DNA of 64,000 nt from Novosphingobium hassiacum (GCF_014196055.1 NZ_JACICY010000003.1:310001-374000), one strand, 5' to 3'. Positions 27,377 through 36,958 are shown, counted from the stretch's first letter. The notes: generated by a model not told the origin, from the letters alone. Numbers and translations are program-made.

Positions 27377-30220
27377 ATGACAACGCGCATGCTTATCGAT
27401 GCGCGCCACCAGGAAGAAACCCGGGTGGCGGTGCTGAAGGGCAACCGGATTGAGGAATTCGACTTTGAATCTGCTGATCACAAGCAGATCAAGGGCAATA
27501 TCTACCTCGCAAAAGTAACACGGGTAGAACCGTCGCTGCAGGCGGCCTTCGTCGATTTCGGCGGCAACCGGCACGGGTTCCTCGCGTTCAGCGAAATCCA
27601 TCCCGATTACTACCAGATCCCCAAGGAGGACCGCGAGGCCCTGCTGGCCGAAGAGGCCGCTCACGCCGAAGAAGAAGCCGCCCTGCGGGCCGCTGACGAT
27701 GGCGATGATGACGAGGATTACGGCGACAACGACGGATACGACTCCGACGATGGCGTGACCGAAGTCGATACTTCGGAAAAGAGCCAGGTCGCCACCATCG
27801 AAGGCGGTATGGTCGAAAACGGCTTCGATCACGAAGGCGAAGAGGCCGATGAAGGCGCTTCGGACGACGAAGCCGACCGCGATGGCGAAAGTGAAAACAA
27901 CAACGGTCGCCAGCGCGGTCGCGGCCGTCGTCAGGGCGGACGCAGCCAGGGCAAGGAAGCCGACGAGCTGCGCGCCAAGCGCATGGCACTGCGCCGCCGC
28001 TACAAGATCCAGGACGTCATCCAACGCCGCCAGGTGTTGCTTGTCCAGGTCGTCAAGGAAGAGCGCGGGAACAAGGGCGCAGCCCTCACCACCTACCTCA
28101 GCCTCGCCGGTCGCTACTGTGTGCTCATGCCGAATTCGAGCCATGGCGGTGGCATCAGCCGCAAGATCAGCTCGGCCTCGGATCGCAAGCGCCTCAAGTC
28201 CATCGTCACCGAGATGGAACTGCCGCGTTCGATGTCGTGCATCGTGCGTACGGCCGGCCTCCAGCGGACCAAGCCCGAAATCAAGCGCGACTTCGATTAC
28301 CTCGCCCGTCTGTGGGACGAGATTCGCGAACGCACGATCAAGTCGGTCGCGCCTGCGCTGATCCACTCGGATTCCGACCTGATCAAGCGCGCTATCCGCG
28401 ACATCTACAACCGCGAGATCGAAGAAGTCGTCGTCGAGGGTGAGCACGGCTACCGCGCTGCCAAGGACTTCATGAAGCTGCTGATGCCCAGCCACGGCAA
28501 GCGCGTGAAGCAATACGCCGACCCGGTTCCGCTGTTCCAGCGTTACGGCGCCGAAGACCAGCTCACCGCGATGTACGATCCTGTCGTCCAGCTCAAGTCG
28601 GGTGGCTACCTCGTGATCAACCCGACCGAGGCACTTGTCTCGATCGACATCAACTCGGGCCGTTCGACCAAGGAACATGGCATCGAGGCGACGGCGCTCT
28701 CCACCAACCTTGAAGCCGCACGCGAAATCGCCCGCCAATTGCGCCTGCGCGACATGGCTGGCCTGGTCGTGATCGACTTCATCGACATGGAATACGGATC
28801 AAACGTCCGTAAGGTCGAAAAGGCGATGAAGGACGCGCTGCGCAACGATCGCGCACGCATCCAGGTTGGCCGCATTTCCGGCTTTGGCCTGATGGAAATG
28901 AGCCGCCAGCGCCTGCGCACCGGCGTTCTGGAAGCCACGACGCGCGGATGCCCGCACTGCGATGGCACCGGCCTCGTCCGCACTGCATCGTCCGCTGGCC
29001 TTTCCGCGCTGCGCATGATCGAGGACGAAGCTGCCAAGGGCAAGGGCAACGTCGTCACGCTCTACGCGTCGCAGGAAGCGGCGATCTATGTGCTCAATGC
29101 CAAGCGCATCGACTTGGGCGAAATCGAGGAGCGCTACGGCGTCACCGTCGAAGTCATCCCCGAGGGTGAGAACGAGGGCGCCAAGATGCGCGTCGCCTCG
29201 CGCGGACCCAAGCCCGAATTCGTGCCCCGCTTCGAACCGATCCTCGAGCCTGAGGCAGATGATCTCGACGAGGAAGAGTACGACGCAGAGGACGAGGTCG
29301 AGGAGCGCGATGAGCGTCCGGAACGCGCCGAGCGTCCCGAACGTGCAGAACGCGGCCCCCGTGCCGAAGGCGAAGACGCCGCCGACCGCGACGGTCGCCG
29401 CAAGCGCCGCAAGCGCCGTCGTGGCCGTGGCCGTGACCAGCGTGAGGATGGCGCTTCCGAAAACGCCAACGACAACGGCACCGAGAACGGAAACGACAAC
29501 GACAGCGAAAGCGAAAGCGGCGACGAGGAAGAAGCCTTCGACGCAATCGTGAGCGAAGCTTCGACCGAAGCACCCGCTGCCGATGACGCGGAAACCGAAG
29601 CCGAACGCGGTCAGCGCAAGCGTCGCCGTCGTGGTCGTCGCCGGCGTGGTGGCCGTGATGGCGGTGAAGGCGAATCCGCTGAGGAGAACGGCGCAGAAGG
29701 CACCGATCCCGAAGGCATCGTTGACGAGGAAGGCTCTGCCGAAACCGTCCGCGAATTCGTCGCAGAGCCGGCCCCGGAACCCGCTCCCGAAGCTCCGGTC
29801 GAAGCCGAAGCTCCGGCCAAGCCCAAGCGTGTTCGCCGCAAGAAGGCTGACGTCGCTGCGGAAGCCGAAGCTGTCGTCGAAGCTGCTCCCGAACCGGAAG
29901 CCGCTCCCGTCGCCGCCGAGGAAGAGGCACCAATCAAGCCCAAGCGCGTCCGTCGCAAGAAGGCTGACGTGGAAGCCGAGGCTGTTGTCGAAGCTGCTCC
30001 CGAACCGGAAGCCGCGCCTGTCGCTGCCGAGGAAGAAGCACCAGCCAAGCCCAAGCGCGTCCGTCGCAAAAAGGCTGATGCTGTCGCCTCTGATGCAGGC
30101 CCGGCTGAGACGGTAAGCGCCGAAGCGCCTGTCGCCGAAAGCCCGACCGAAGCAGGCGAGGAACCGGCAGAAGACGGCTCCCCTCGCCGCGGCTGGTGGC
30201 AGCGCACCTTCGGCGCTTGA
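27377..30220 (+). CDS. rne: ribonuclease E/G family endoribonuclease
   Basis: 947 residues. The S1 domain at the N-terminus (IYLAKVTRVEPSLQAAFVDF) is interrupted by an acidic, disordered-looking insertion of about 130 residues (about 90-195) before the domain resumes. The catalytic DNase-I-like domain has its two metal-binding aspartates in VSIDINSGRST and VVIDFIDMEYGSN. The zinc-link cysteines are in RGCPHCDGTG. The C-terminal 350 residues are acidic and basic low-complexity scaffold with RRKRRKRRRGRGR patches and a threefold KPKRVRRKKAD repeat. The enzyme initiates mRNA decay and processes rRNA/tRNA, with the tail organising a degradosome. ATG at 27377 with GGAG upstream. Confidence 0.95.
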   Translation: MTTRMLIDARHQEETRVAVLKGNRIEEFDFESADHKQIKGNIYLAKVTRVEPSLQAAFVDFGGNRHGFLAFSEIHPDYYQIPKEDREALLAEEAAHAEEEAALRAADDGDDDEDYGDNDGYDSDDGVTEVDTSEKSQVATIEGGMVENGFDHEGEEADEGASDDEADRDGESENNNGRQRGRGRRQGGRSQGKEADELRAKRMALRRRYKIQDVIQRRQVLLVQVVKEERGNKGAALTTYLSLAGRYCVLMPNSSHGGGISRKISSASDRKRLKSIVTEMELPRSMSCIVRTAGLQRTKPEIKRDFDYLARLWDEIRERTIKSVAPALIHSDSDLIKRAIRDIYNREIEEVVVEGEHGYRAAKDFMKLLMPSHGKRVKQYADPVPLFQRYGAEDQLTAMYDPVVQLKSGGYLVINPTEALVSIDINSGRSTKEHGIEATALSTNLEAAREIARQLRLRDMAGLVVIDFIDMEYGSNVRKVEKAMKDALRNDRARIQVGRISGFGLMEMSRQRLRTGVLEATTRGCPHCDGTGLVRTASSAGLSALRMIEDEAAKGKGNVVTLYASQEAAIYVLNAKRIDLGEIEERYGVTVEVIPEGENEGAKMRVASRGPKPEFVPRFEPILEPEADDLDEEEYDAEDEVEERDERPERAERPERAERGPRAEGEDAADRDGRRKRRKRRRGRGRDQREDGASENANDNGTENGNDNDSESESGDEEEAFDAIVSEASTEAPAADDAETEAERGQRKRRRRGRRRRGGRDGGEGESAEENGAEGTDPEGIVDEEGSAETVREFVAEPAPEPAPEAPVEAEAPAKPKRVRRKKADVAAEAEAVVEAAPEPEAAPVAAEEEAPIKPKRVRRKKADVEAEAVVEAAPEPEAAPVAAEEEAPAKPKRVRRKKADAVASDAGPAETVSAEAPVAESPTEAGEEPAEDGSPRRGWWQRTFGA
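29816..30080 (+). repeat. in-gene tandem repeat encoding the RNase E tail
   Basis: Three copies of a segment coding KPKRVRRKKAD start at 29816, 29933 and 30044 (spacings 117 and 111 bases, both multiples of three). Between them runs a shared Glu/Ala/Pro segment (VVEAAPEPEAAPVAAEEEAP). The two complete units are nearly identical in DNA, indicating recent duplication. The basic motif is a plausible RNA- or protein-binding patch of the degradosome scaffold. Confidence 0.85.
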
Positions 30221-30246
30221 AGCCACTCACCTAACGCATAAGATAA

Positions 30247-30281
30247 GCCCCGCCGGAGCAATCCGGCGGGGCTTTTCCTTT
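30247..30281 (+). terminator. intrinsic terminator of rne
   Basis: GCCCCGCCGGA (30247-30257) pairs perfectly with TCCGGCGGGGC (30262-30272) over a GCAA tetraloop, followed by TTTTCCTTT. It lies 27 bases after the rne stop and is a classic Rho-independent terminator. Confidence 0.95.
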
Positions 30282-30348
30282 GTCATGGTCTTTGCAATCA
30301 AACCGCGTCTTTGCGAGGAAGCAAGCCCGCATTCGTTGGTAGCCCCCG

Positions 30349-30981
30349 CTAATCCACCTTGATCGCGGTGCCCCATTCCATCCATGACGCCCAGCGCGGC
30401 ATGCCCGGCATGTACTGCTGCCCCGGATGCTCGATGTGAAATCCCGCCGCGCGAACCGGTGCGGTCGCCGGCCGGGAAAGATGGCACCCTCCCATCAGCG
30501 GCTTCCACACTGGCTCGATCCGCCGCTGCCACTTGGCAACGCTGGCATCGGGGCTCAACCCATGCTCGAGAAACAACAGCTGCCCGCCCCGCCGCAGCAC
30601 GCGCTGCAACTCGCCCAGCACCCTGACCGGATCATGCACCGAACATAACGTGTAGGTGCACACCACCGTATCAAAGCTCTCATCCGCAAACGGAATATCC
30701 TCACCCACGCCCTCGCGGATGTCGGCCTGCAATCCGCGCTCCACCGCCGCAGCCCGCGCATAGTCGAGCAGCTTGCCCGACGGATCGATCCCGGCAAACG
30801 CCGTCACCCGCGCCGGATCGTAGAACTGCTGGTTCAACCCTCCGCCACAGCCGATCTCGAACACCCGCCCCTGCGCTCGCGGAACCACGCCTGCGCGCAA
30901 TTCCATGATCGCGGGCGACGCGCAGGCGCACTTGATCACGCGGGGCACGACATGCGTTTCCCAGAATGCCATCACGCCCAT
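30349..30981 (-). CDS. class I SAM-dependent methyltransferase
   Basis: A 210-residue methyltransferase: VFEIGCGGGLNQQFYDP (SAM-binding motif I), FAGIDPSGKLLDYARAAA (motif II), EDIPFADESFDTVVCTYTLC (motif IV) and RVLRRGGQLLFLEHG. Among relatives the closest pattern is the UbiE/phospholipid methyltransferase-like group, but the substrate cannot be told. It has no signal peptide, and a W/P-rich C-terminus. It is convergent with rne and divergent from the permease gene; apparently a single-gene unit. Confidence 0.85.
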   Translation of the reverse strand: MGVMAFWETHVVPRVIKCACASPAIMELRAGVVPRAQGRVFEIGCGGGLNQQFYDPARVTAFAGIDPSGKLLDYARAAAVERGLQADIREGVGEDIPFADESFDTVVCTYTLCSVHDPVRVLGELQRVLRRGGQLLFLEHGLSPDASVAKWQRRIEPVWKPLMGGCHLSRPATAPVRAAGFHIEHPGQQYMPGMPRWASWMEWGTAIKVD

Positions 30982-31155
30982 CCCGCTTCCCCTTTTGCCT
31001 CAGCCGCAAGAATGCCGCGTCACAAGGCCTCATGCAATTGTCTACAAGCACAATCCGCAAGCGTTGCACTGTGCGGTCACCGGCACTTGCCAAGCAGGCG
31101 CGCGAATGACGTATTGCCCCAATTGGTAGACGACCACCAAGGATAAGGGGCAAGC

Positions 31156-32532
31156 ATGACCGGGGGCACTCTGCAGGGTACCGAACAGCAGCTGGAGGCA
31201 TCGCTCCAGGCGCGCCACGTCGCGATGATCGCGATCGGCGGGATCATCGGTGCAGGCCTGTTCGTCGGATCGTCCACCTCGATCGAACAGATCGGCCCGG
31301 CGGTCGTGATCAGCTATGGTCTTGCCGGTCTCGTTATCCTGATGATCATGCGGATGCTCAGCGAAATGGCGATGATGCATCCCGGTGCGGGCTCGTTTAC
31401 CGAACTCGTCCGCATCGCGCTCGGCCCGCTGGCGGGCTTCGTCTCGGGCTGGCTCTACTGGTACTTCTGGGTGATCGTCGTCGCGATCGAGGCCATCGCC
31501 GGCGCAGTGATCATCGCGCAATGGCTGCCGTTCGAAGTCTGGCAGATCGGCTGCGTCCTGCTTGCGCTGATGACGCTGGTAAACCTGTTCTCCGCCCGCT
31601 CCTACGGCGAGTTCGAGTTCTGGCTGTCGACCGCCAAGGTCGTCGCCATCGTCGGCTTCATCGTCATCGCCGCGCTCTGGGCGTTCGGTGTCACATCGCC
31701 CACCGGCAACACCTTCGCCAACCTCACCGCGCACGGCGGCTTTGCCCCCAAGGGCTGGGGCGCCGTCGTCGGCGGTGTGACCAGCGTGATCTTCGCGCTC
31801 TGCGGCGCAGAGATCGCCACGGTCGCCGCCGCCGAATCCAAGGCCCCGGCCAAAGTCATCGCGCGCATGACCGGGTCGGTCGCGCTGCGCATCCTGCTCT
31901 TCTACGTGCTCTCGCTGATCCTCATCGTCGCGGTCCAACCTTGGAACACAGTCGTTCCGGGCCAATCCCCGTTCGCCAGCTCGCTCGCCCTGATGGGCAT
32001 CCCCTTCGCCGCCACGATCATGAACGCGGTCGTCCTCGTCGCCGTGCTGTCGTGCCTCAACTCCGGCCTCTACGTCACCTCGCGCGCGCTGTTCGGCCTG
32101 GCCCGCCACGGCGATGCGCCCCAGGCGCTGATCCGCCTGAACAAGCGCAAGGTGCCCGCGCGCGCGACACTGATCGCCAGCCTGTTCGGCTATGGCGCAA
32201 TGGCCGCCTCGATCCTCTCACCGCAAGGCGTGTTCAGCTTCCTCGTCAGCGCCTCGGGGGCGCTGATGCTGGTGATCTACCTGATGGTCTGCATCGCGCA
32301 GGTCCGTCTCCGCCGCCAGGTCGAAGCCACCGCACCCGAGACGATCGCCCTGCGCATGTGGCTATTCCCGAGCCTCAGCTACGCCACCATCGCCGCGATC
32401 GTCATCGTCCTGATCGCCATGGCCTTCGTCCCCGATTTGCGCCCGCAGTTCGTCGCCAGCGCGGTCACCGTCGCCATTGTCGCCGGCGCATGGATAATCC
32501 TGCGCCGCCCCCACCTGAGAGCACGCCCATGA
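31156..32532 (+). CDS. amino-acid permease (APC family, GabP/AnsP-like)
   Basis: 458 residues with twelve predicted helices. The first helix has the substrate-binding motif of APC transporters, AIGGIIGAGLFVGSS, and helix 6 shows FALCGAEIATVAAAESKAP. It imports an amino acid or GABA with protons; specificity is not readable. The ATG has AAGGGG five bases upstream. Its stop overlaps the start of the amidohydrolase gene as ATGA, which suggests that the transported substrate and the hydrolase may be functionally linked. Confidence 0.9.
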   Translation: MTGGTLQGTEQQLEASLQARHVAMIAIGGIIGAGLFVGSSTSIEQIGPAVVISYGLAGLVILMIMRMLSEMAMMHPGAGSFTELVRIALGPLAGFVSGWLYWYFWVIVVAIEAIAGAVIIAQWLPFEVWQIGCVLLALMTLVNLFSARSYGEFEFWLSTAKVVAIVGFIVIAALWAFGVTSPTGNTFANLTAHGGFAPKGWGAVVGGVTSVIFALCGAEIATVAAAESKAPAKVIARMTGSVALRILLFYVLSLILIVAVQPWNTVVPGQSPFASSLALMGIPFAATIMNAVVLVAVLSCLNSGLYVTSRALFGLARHGDAPQALIRLNKRKVPARATLIASLFGYGAMAASILSPQGVFSFLVSASGALMLVIYLMVCIAQVRLRRQVEATAPETIALRMWLFPSLSYATIAAIVIVLIAMAFVPDLRPQFVASAVTVAIVAGAWIILRRPHLRARP

Positions 32533-34223
32533 AACGCCTCGCACTTCTCCTCGCCGCACTTCCGCTCCCGGCAATGGCCGCGCCGCAGCAGGCCGACGTG
32601 CTGTTCGTCAACGGGAAGGTGCTGACGGTCGACAAGGATTTTGCCATCCATACGGCCATCGCGATCAAGGATGGCAAGATCGCAGCCACCGGCGGCCCGG
32701 AACTCGCCAAGGACTGGCAGGCCCCACGCACCGTCGATCTTCAGGGCCGCACCCTGATGCCCGGCTTCATCGACACGCATCTGCATCTCAAGGGCCTGTC
32801 GCACCGCTCGATCGAACCCGACAAGGCCCGCTCGATCGCCGAACTCGGCGCCATGGTCGCCGCCAAGGCGCGCGAACTCGGCCCCGGCGAATGGGTCGCC
32901 GGGTCTGGCTGGGACGAAGCCCTGCTCGCCGAAAAGCGCAATCCCAGCCGTGCCGACCTCGATGCCATCGCACCGAACAATCCGGTCGTCCTCGTCCGCG
33001 CCGGTGCCCACAGCGCAGTCGCCAATTCGCTCGCGCTCAAGCTTGCCGGCATCGACGCGAATACGCCCAACCCCGCAGGCGGTGTCATCGAACGCGGGCC
33101 GGATGGTCAACCCAGCGGCATAATCCGCGAACGCACCGATCTCGTGCTAAAGCTGGTCCCCGCCGACAGCCCGGCGCAGATGCGCCCCAGCTACGTCAAC
33201 TCGCTAAAGGACCTGCTGCGACTTGGCATCACCAGCTTCATGGAAGCCTGGACCACCATCGACGATGAGCCGGTCGAGCAGGGCGGCATATCCGGCGGCG
33301 GTGGCAACGCGGTGCGCGGCCACACGTTCAAGCAATTGTCCGCGATCTACGCCGAAGAAGGCGAGTCGCTTCCCCGCGCCACGCTCTACATCATGTACCC
33401 GGGCGCAGAACGCCTGAAGAAGTTCCCCCACCACACCGGCTATGGCGACGATCGTTTGAAGCTCGGCCCGATCGGCGAAAGCGCATATGACGGCGGCTTC
33501 ACCGGCCCTACCGCGCGCACATCGAAGGACTACAAGGGCCAGCCCGGCTTTCGCGGCACCACTTTCATGACCGAGCCCGCGCTCAAGGACATGATCGACA
33601 CTTCCGCCGCGCTCGGCTGGCAACTCGGCATCCACGCCATCGGCGATGAGGCGATAAACATCGTTGCGGCGGCCTATCACGAAAACCTCGTCGCGCACCC
33701 GAAGCAGGACCATCGCTGGTTCATCTCGCACTTCACCATGATGCCGACGCAGCAGACGATGAAGACCATGGCCGCAGACGGCGTGTGGACCACCGCCCAG
33801 CCCAACTTCACCTACAACCTCGAAGGCCGCTACCTGCAGGTCCTGGATGGCGAACGGCTCGACACGATCAACCCCATGGCCACGCCCATCGGCCTCGGGG
33901 TCAACGTGGTGATGAGCAGCGACAACCTGCCGATCGGGCCGATGGTCGGCCTTTACAGTGCCGTGACGCGCAAGGGCATGACCGGCCACCAGTTCGCCCT
34001 GTCCGAAGCCATCACCCGCGAACAGGCCATCCGCCTCTACACCGCCAAAGCCGCCGCCGTGGCCTGGGACGAAGCCAAGAAAGGCACCCTCGAACCCGGC
34101 AAATTCGCCGACTTCATCGTTCTGGACCGCGACCCGCTGACCGTCCCGGCAGAGCAACTGCTTCAAACGCTGGTCGATCAGACCTGGGTCGGCGGAAAGC
34201 TCGTCTACAGCCGCAAGAGGTAA
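32529..34223 (+). CDS. exported amidohydrolase (YtcJ-like, Amidohydro_3)
   Basis: 564 residues with a signal peptide ([18 protein letters not shown]). The metal-site motif [13 protein letters not shown] (HxH) lies near residue 85, further metal ligands in [10 protein letters not shown] and [10 protein letters not shown], and an aspartate in [11 protein letters not shown]. The C-terminal beta sandwich ends [15 protein letters not shown]. YtcJ-like enzymes hydrolyse amides or other C-N bonds, and substrates are mostly unknown. The start overlaps the permease stop by four bases, so the pair forms a small operon. An exported hydrolase coupled to an uptake permease would suit scavenging of an N-acyl amino acid or similar. 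Confidence 0.88.
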   Translation: MKRLALLLAALPLPAMAAPQQADVLFVNGKVLTVDKDFAIHTAIAIKDGKIAATGGPELAKDWQAPRTVDLQGRTLMPGFIDTHLHLKGLSHRSIEPDKARSIAELGAMVAAKARELGPGEWVAGSGWDEALLAEKRNPSRADLDAIAPNNPVVLVRAGAHSAVANSLALKLAGIDANTPNPAGGVIERGPDGQPSGIIRERTDLVLKLVPADSPAQMRPSYVNSLKDLLRLGITSFMEAWTTIDDEPVEQGGISGGGGNAVRGHTFKQLSAIYAEEGESLPRATLYIMYPGAERLKKFPHHTGYGDDRLKLGPIGESAYDGGFTGPTARTSKDYKGQPGFRGTTFMTEPALKDMIDTSAALGWQLGIHAIGDEAINIVAAAYHENLVAHPKQDHRWFISHFTMMPTQQTMKTMAADGVWTTAQPNFTYNLEGRYLQVLDGERLDTINPMATPIGLGVNVVMSSDNLPIGPMVGLYSAVTRKGMTGHQFALSEAITREQAIRLYTAKAAAVAWDEAKKGTLEPGKFADFIVLDRDPLTVPAEQLLQTLVDQTWVGGKLVYSRKR

Positions 34224-34321
34224 CCCATCACTCTCCACCACAAAACCGCACCCCGGACCCTCTTGCCCCCCGCGCTGCAATCGCTAAGGACGACTCAAGG
34301 CACGAAACACAGGATATGACG

Positions 34322-35104
34322 ATGGCGACCTTCTCGCTTCCGAAGAACTCCACGATCACCGGCAAGGCCCGTCATCACGCGGCCCCCACGCAAGGCAAGA
34401 TCCGCAAGTTCAAGGTCTATCGTTACGATCCCGACAGCGGCGAAAATCCGCGTTACGATACCTTCGATATCGATCTCGAACAGTGCGGCCCGATGGTGCT
34501 CGACGCGCTGATCAAGATGAAGAGCGAGGCCGATCCCACGCTCACCTTCCGCCGCTCGTGCCGCGAAGGCATCTGCGGTTCGTGCTCGATGAACATCAAC
34601 GGCCGCAATGGCCTTGCCTGCACCACTGCGATCGAGGATCTGAAGGGCGAAGTGCGCATCACGCCGCTTCCGCACATGGAAGTGATCAAGGACCTCGTCC
34701 CCGATTTCACCCACTTCTACGCACAGTATTCCTCGATCCGCCCGTGGCTGCAGACCGTCACGCCAACGCCTTCGGGCAAGGAGCGCCTGCAGTCGCCCGA
34801 ACAGCGCGAAAAGCTCGACGGCCTGTACGAATGCATCCTGTGCGCCTGCTGCAGCACCTCGTGCCCCAGCTACTGGTGGAATTCGGACAAGTTCCTTGGC
34901 CCGGCAATCCTGCTTCAGGCCTATCGCTGGCTGGCCGACAGCCGCGACGAAATGACCGGTGAGCGCCTGGATGAACTGGAAGATCCCTTCCGCCTCTATC
35001 GCTGCCACACGATCATGAACTGCGCCAACGTCTGCCCCAAGGGCCTCTCGCCCGCGCGCGCCATCGCCGAAATCAAGAAGATGCAGGCAGAACGCCTGGT
35101 CTGA
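34322..35104 (+). CDS. sdhB: succinate dehydrogenase iron-sulfur subunit
   Basis: 260 residues. The 2Fe-2S domain is seen as [19 protein letters not shown] followed by LACTTAI; the 4Fe-4S and 3Fe-4S ligands are in [16 protein letters not shown] and [15 protein letters not shown]. It carries electrons from SdhA to the membrane anchor in complex II. The ATG at 34322 is favoured over 34316 because AGGA is then eight bases upstream. sdhA, sdhC and sdhD are not adjacent: the gene upstream is the amidohydrolase, across a 98-base gap. It is followed by the thioesterase and zapE genes. Confidence 0.95.
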   Translation: MATFSLPKNSTITGKARHHAAPTQGKIRKFKVYRYDPDSGENPRYDTFDIDLEQCGPMVLDALIKMKSEADPTLTFRRSCREGICGSCSMNINGRNGLACTTAIEDLKGEVRITPLPHMEVIKDLVPDFTHFYAQYSSIRPWLQTVTPTPSGKERLQSPEQREKLDGLYECILCACCSTSCPSYWWNSDKFLGPAILLQAYRWLADSRDEMTGERLDELEDPFRLYRCHTIMNCANVCPKGLSPARAIAEIKKMQAERLV

Positions 35105-35109
35105 TCGGC

Positions 35110-35574
35110 ATGGCGGAAACCGCATTCGAGTATGGGCCGGCCGAGGATCATCCCGGCTGGTTCAACTGGAACCTGACCGATCAAACCAGGTTCAACGCCC
35201 AGACGATGGGGCGCTTGCTCACGCGGATCGAACAGCGCGCTGATGGCGGTCAGGTCGCGCGCCTGCGAATGTTTCCTGAGCGCCGCCACTCGAACCTGCT
35301 TGACGTGGTCCATGGCGGAGTGACGCTCGCGCTCATCGACATCGCGATGTTTGCCGCCATGCGCACGCTTCTCGATGGTGATGCGGGCGGCTCGGTCACG
35401 CTTGACTTGTCCACCCAGTTCATCGGCGCGGGCCGCCTCGGGGAACCGCTCGACGCGGTCGTCGAAGTCCTGCGCGAAACCGGTCGCCTCGTCTTCCTGC
35501 GCGGACTGGTCGTACAGGGCGACGACACGATCGCCGCGTTCAACGGCACGATCCGCAAGCCCACCCGGCGATGA
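35110..35574 (+). CDS. PaaI-family hotdog thioesterase
   Basis: 154 residues with the single-hotdog PaaI pattern: HSNLLDVVHGGVTLALIDIA (the HGG turn and the catalytic-Asp helix), then SVTLDLSTQFIGAGRLGEPL and RLVFLRGLVVQGDDTIAAFNG. These enzymes hydrolyse acyl-CoA thioesters, often phenylacetyl- or hydroxyphenylacetyl-CoA; the substrate here is unknown. Five bases separate it from sdhB and its stop overlaps the zapE start as ATGA, so the three genes are likely co-transcribed. Confidence 0.86.
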   Translation: MAETAFEYGPAEDHPGWFNWNLTDQTRFNAQTMGRLLTRIEQRADGGQVARLRMFPERRHSNLLDVVHGGVTLALIDIAMFAAMRTLLDGDAGGSVTLDLSTQFIGAGRLGEPLDAVVEVLRETGRLVFLRGLVVQGDDTIAAFNGTIRKPTRR

Positions 35575-36707
35575 CTGGCGTCCTTGCCCGCTACCACGAA
35601 TTGATTGCGGCGGGAGAACTTAGGGCCGACCCCGAACAAGCCGCTGCCGCCGCACGCCTCGCGCAGTTGCAGCGTGAACTGGAAGAGCCCGCATCCGCTC
35701 CGGGCTTCATGGCAAAACTTCTTGGCAAGAAAGCCTCCCCACCCCCGCGCGGCATCTACATGTGGGGCGGCGTCGGGCGCGGCAAGTCGATGCTGATGGA
35801 CTTGTTCCACGATAACCTGGCCATCACCGCGAAACGCCGCGCACATTTCCACGAATTCATGCTCGACGTGCATGCCCGGTTGCGCGAGGCCCGCAAGAGC
35901 GAAACCGGCGATCCGATCCCGCCCGTAGCCCGCTCGATCGCCGCAGAAACACGCGTGCTCTGCTTTGATGAAATGGTCGTCAACAACAGCGCCGACGCGA
36001 TGATCATGAGCCGCCTGTTCACTGCGCTGATCAACGAAGGCGGCCTCACGATCGTCACCACGTCCAACCGCGCGCCTTCCGATCTCTACAAGAACGGCCT
36101 CAATCGCGAACACTTCCTGCCGTTCATCGCGCTCGTCGAGCAGCGGCTCGACGTCCTGAGGCTGAACGGCCCGACCGACTACCGCCTGCAGCGCATGCAA
36201 GGCGTCGGCACATGGCATGTCCCCGTCGGTCCCGTCGCGACCGAGGCCGTGCGCGAGGCGTTCTTCAAGCTTACCGATTACCCCCCCGAAGACAGCGAAC
36301 ACGTGCCCAGCGCCGAACTCGATGTCGGTGGCGGGCGCATGCTGCATGTCCCCAAAAGTCTGAAAGGCGTGGGGGTGTTCAGCTTCAAGCGGCTATGCGG
36401 CGAAGCCCGCGGCGCAGCGGATTATCTCGCCATCGCGCGCAATTTCCACACCACGATCGTCGTCGCGATACCGCGCCTCGGCCCTGAACTGCGCAACGAG
36501 ACGGCGCGCTTCATCACGCTGATCGACGCGCTCTACGAGCACAAGGTCAAGCTGATCGCCACCGCGGACGCAGAGCCGGCGGAATTGTACGATTGGGCCG
36601 GAAAAGGCGATGAGGAAGGGCGGTTCATGTTCGACCGCACGGTCAGCCGCCTGATGGAAATGCAGAGCCAGGAATATCTGGCACTCGGCCACGGCGAAGA
36701 ACAGTAG
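35571..36707 (+). CDS. zapE: cell division protein ZapE (AFG1-like ATPase)
   Basis: A 378-residue P-loop ATPase of the AFG1/ZapE family: Walker A in MWGGVGRGKSMLMDLF (about residues 62-77), Walker B in RVLCFDEMVVNN, and the family signature IVTTSNRAPSDLYKNGLNRE. ZapE destabilises FtsZ polymers late in division, and the mitochondrial homologue degrades respiratory subunits. Its link here to sdhB matches a role in respiratory-complex quality control or simply conserved synteny. The ATG overlaps the thioesterase stop. Confidence 0.93.
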   Translation: MTGVLARYHELIAAGELRADPEQAAAAARLAQLQRELEEPASAPGFMAKLLGKKASPPPRGIYMWGGVGRGKSMLMDLFHDNLAITAKRRAHFHEFMLDVHARLREARKSETGDPIPPVARSIAAETRVLCFDEMVVNNSADAMIMSRLFTALINEGGLTIVTTSNRAPSDLYKNGLNREHFLPFIALVEQRLDVLRLNGPTDYRLQRMQGVGTWHVPVGPVATEAVREAFFKLTDYPPEDSEHVPSAELDVGGGRMLHVPKSLKGVGVFSFKRLCGEARGAADYLAIARNFHTTIVVAIPRLGPELRNETARFITLIDALYEHKVKLIATADAEPAELYDWAGKGDEEGRFMFDRTVSRLMEMQSQEYLALGHGEEQ

Positions 36708-36823
36708 CACTGGCGCAAAGCGCTCGCTCGCTCATCAAAGAACGTACAGCCGCGCCAAACGGCGCCTGCCCTGCCATTTTTCCTTAACCACGAATCGGCC
36801 CGCCAGGCCGGTCGCTTACATAA

Positions 36824-36858
36824 CAAAAGCGCCGAGCATCACCGATGCAGCAGCGCTT
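36824..36858 (-). terminator. terminator for the minus-strand transcript (EAL gene and tiny frame)
   Basis: Read on the minus strand, AAGCGC (36858-36853) and GCGCTT (36832-36827) form the outer stem, and GCATC...GATGC an inner stem; TTTTGTTA follows directly. This is a plausible Rho-independent terminator about 50 bases past the tiny frame. Confidence 0.65.
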
Positions 36859-36904
36859 CAGTTATTAATATGTTGGTATTTCAATGAGATACCAGAAAAG
36901 GCCC

Positions 36905-36958
36905 TTAACGGAAGAGCCAATCCCAGACGCTCCACGCCAAGTTAAGTGCTGCGAACAT
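36905..36958 (-). CDS. possible 17-residue Trp-rich peptide
   Basis: A short frame encodes MFAALNLAWSVWDWLFR. Supporting points are GGAGG (36964-36968) five bases before the ATG, a hydrophobic Trp-rich sequence with a terminal Arg like small membrane peptides, and a position between the EAL gene and its terminator. An in-frame ATG four codons upstream (36968-36970) would give 21 residues. Nothing else proves it is translated; frames this short are frequent by chance. I do not recognise a family. Confidence 0.35.
   Translation of the reverse strand: MFAALNLAWSVWDWLFR

Noticed and set aside
29816..30080. Tandem repeats as a CRISPR array
   Set aside because: Repeats are in frame within rne, spaced at 111-117 bases, with the intervening sequence also repeated.
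27290..30226. Long open frames on the minus strand opposite rne (over 470 codons each)
   Set aside because: They mirror the G+C-rich codon pattern of rne, encode low-complexity or unconvincing proteins, and lack family motifs; rne is certain.
31521..32528. Long N-terminal extension of the amidohydrolase frame into the permease gene
   Set aside because: The signal peptide begins at 32529, that ATG overlaps the permease stop, and the upstream frame is a shadow of the permease coding sequence.
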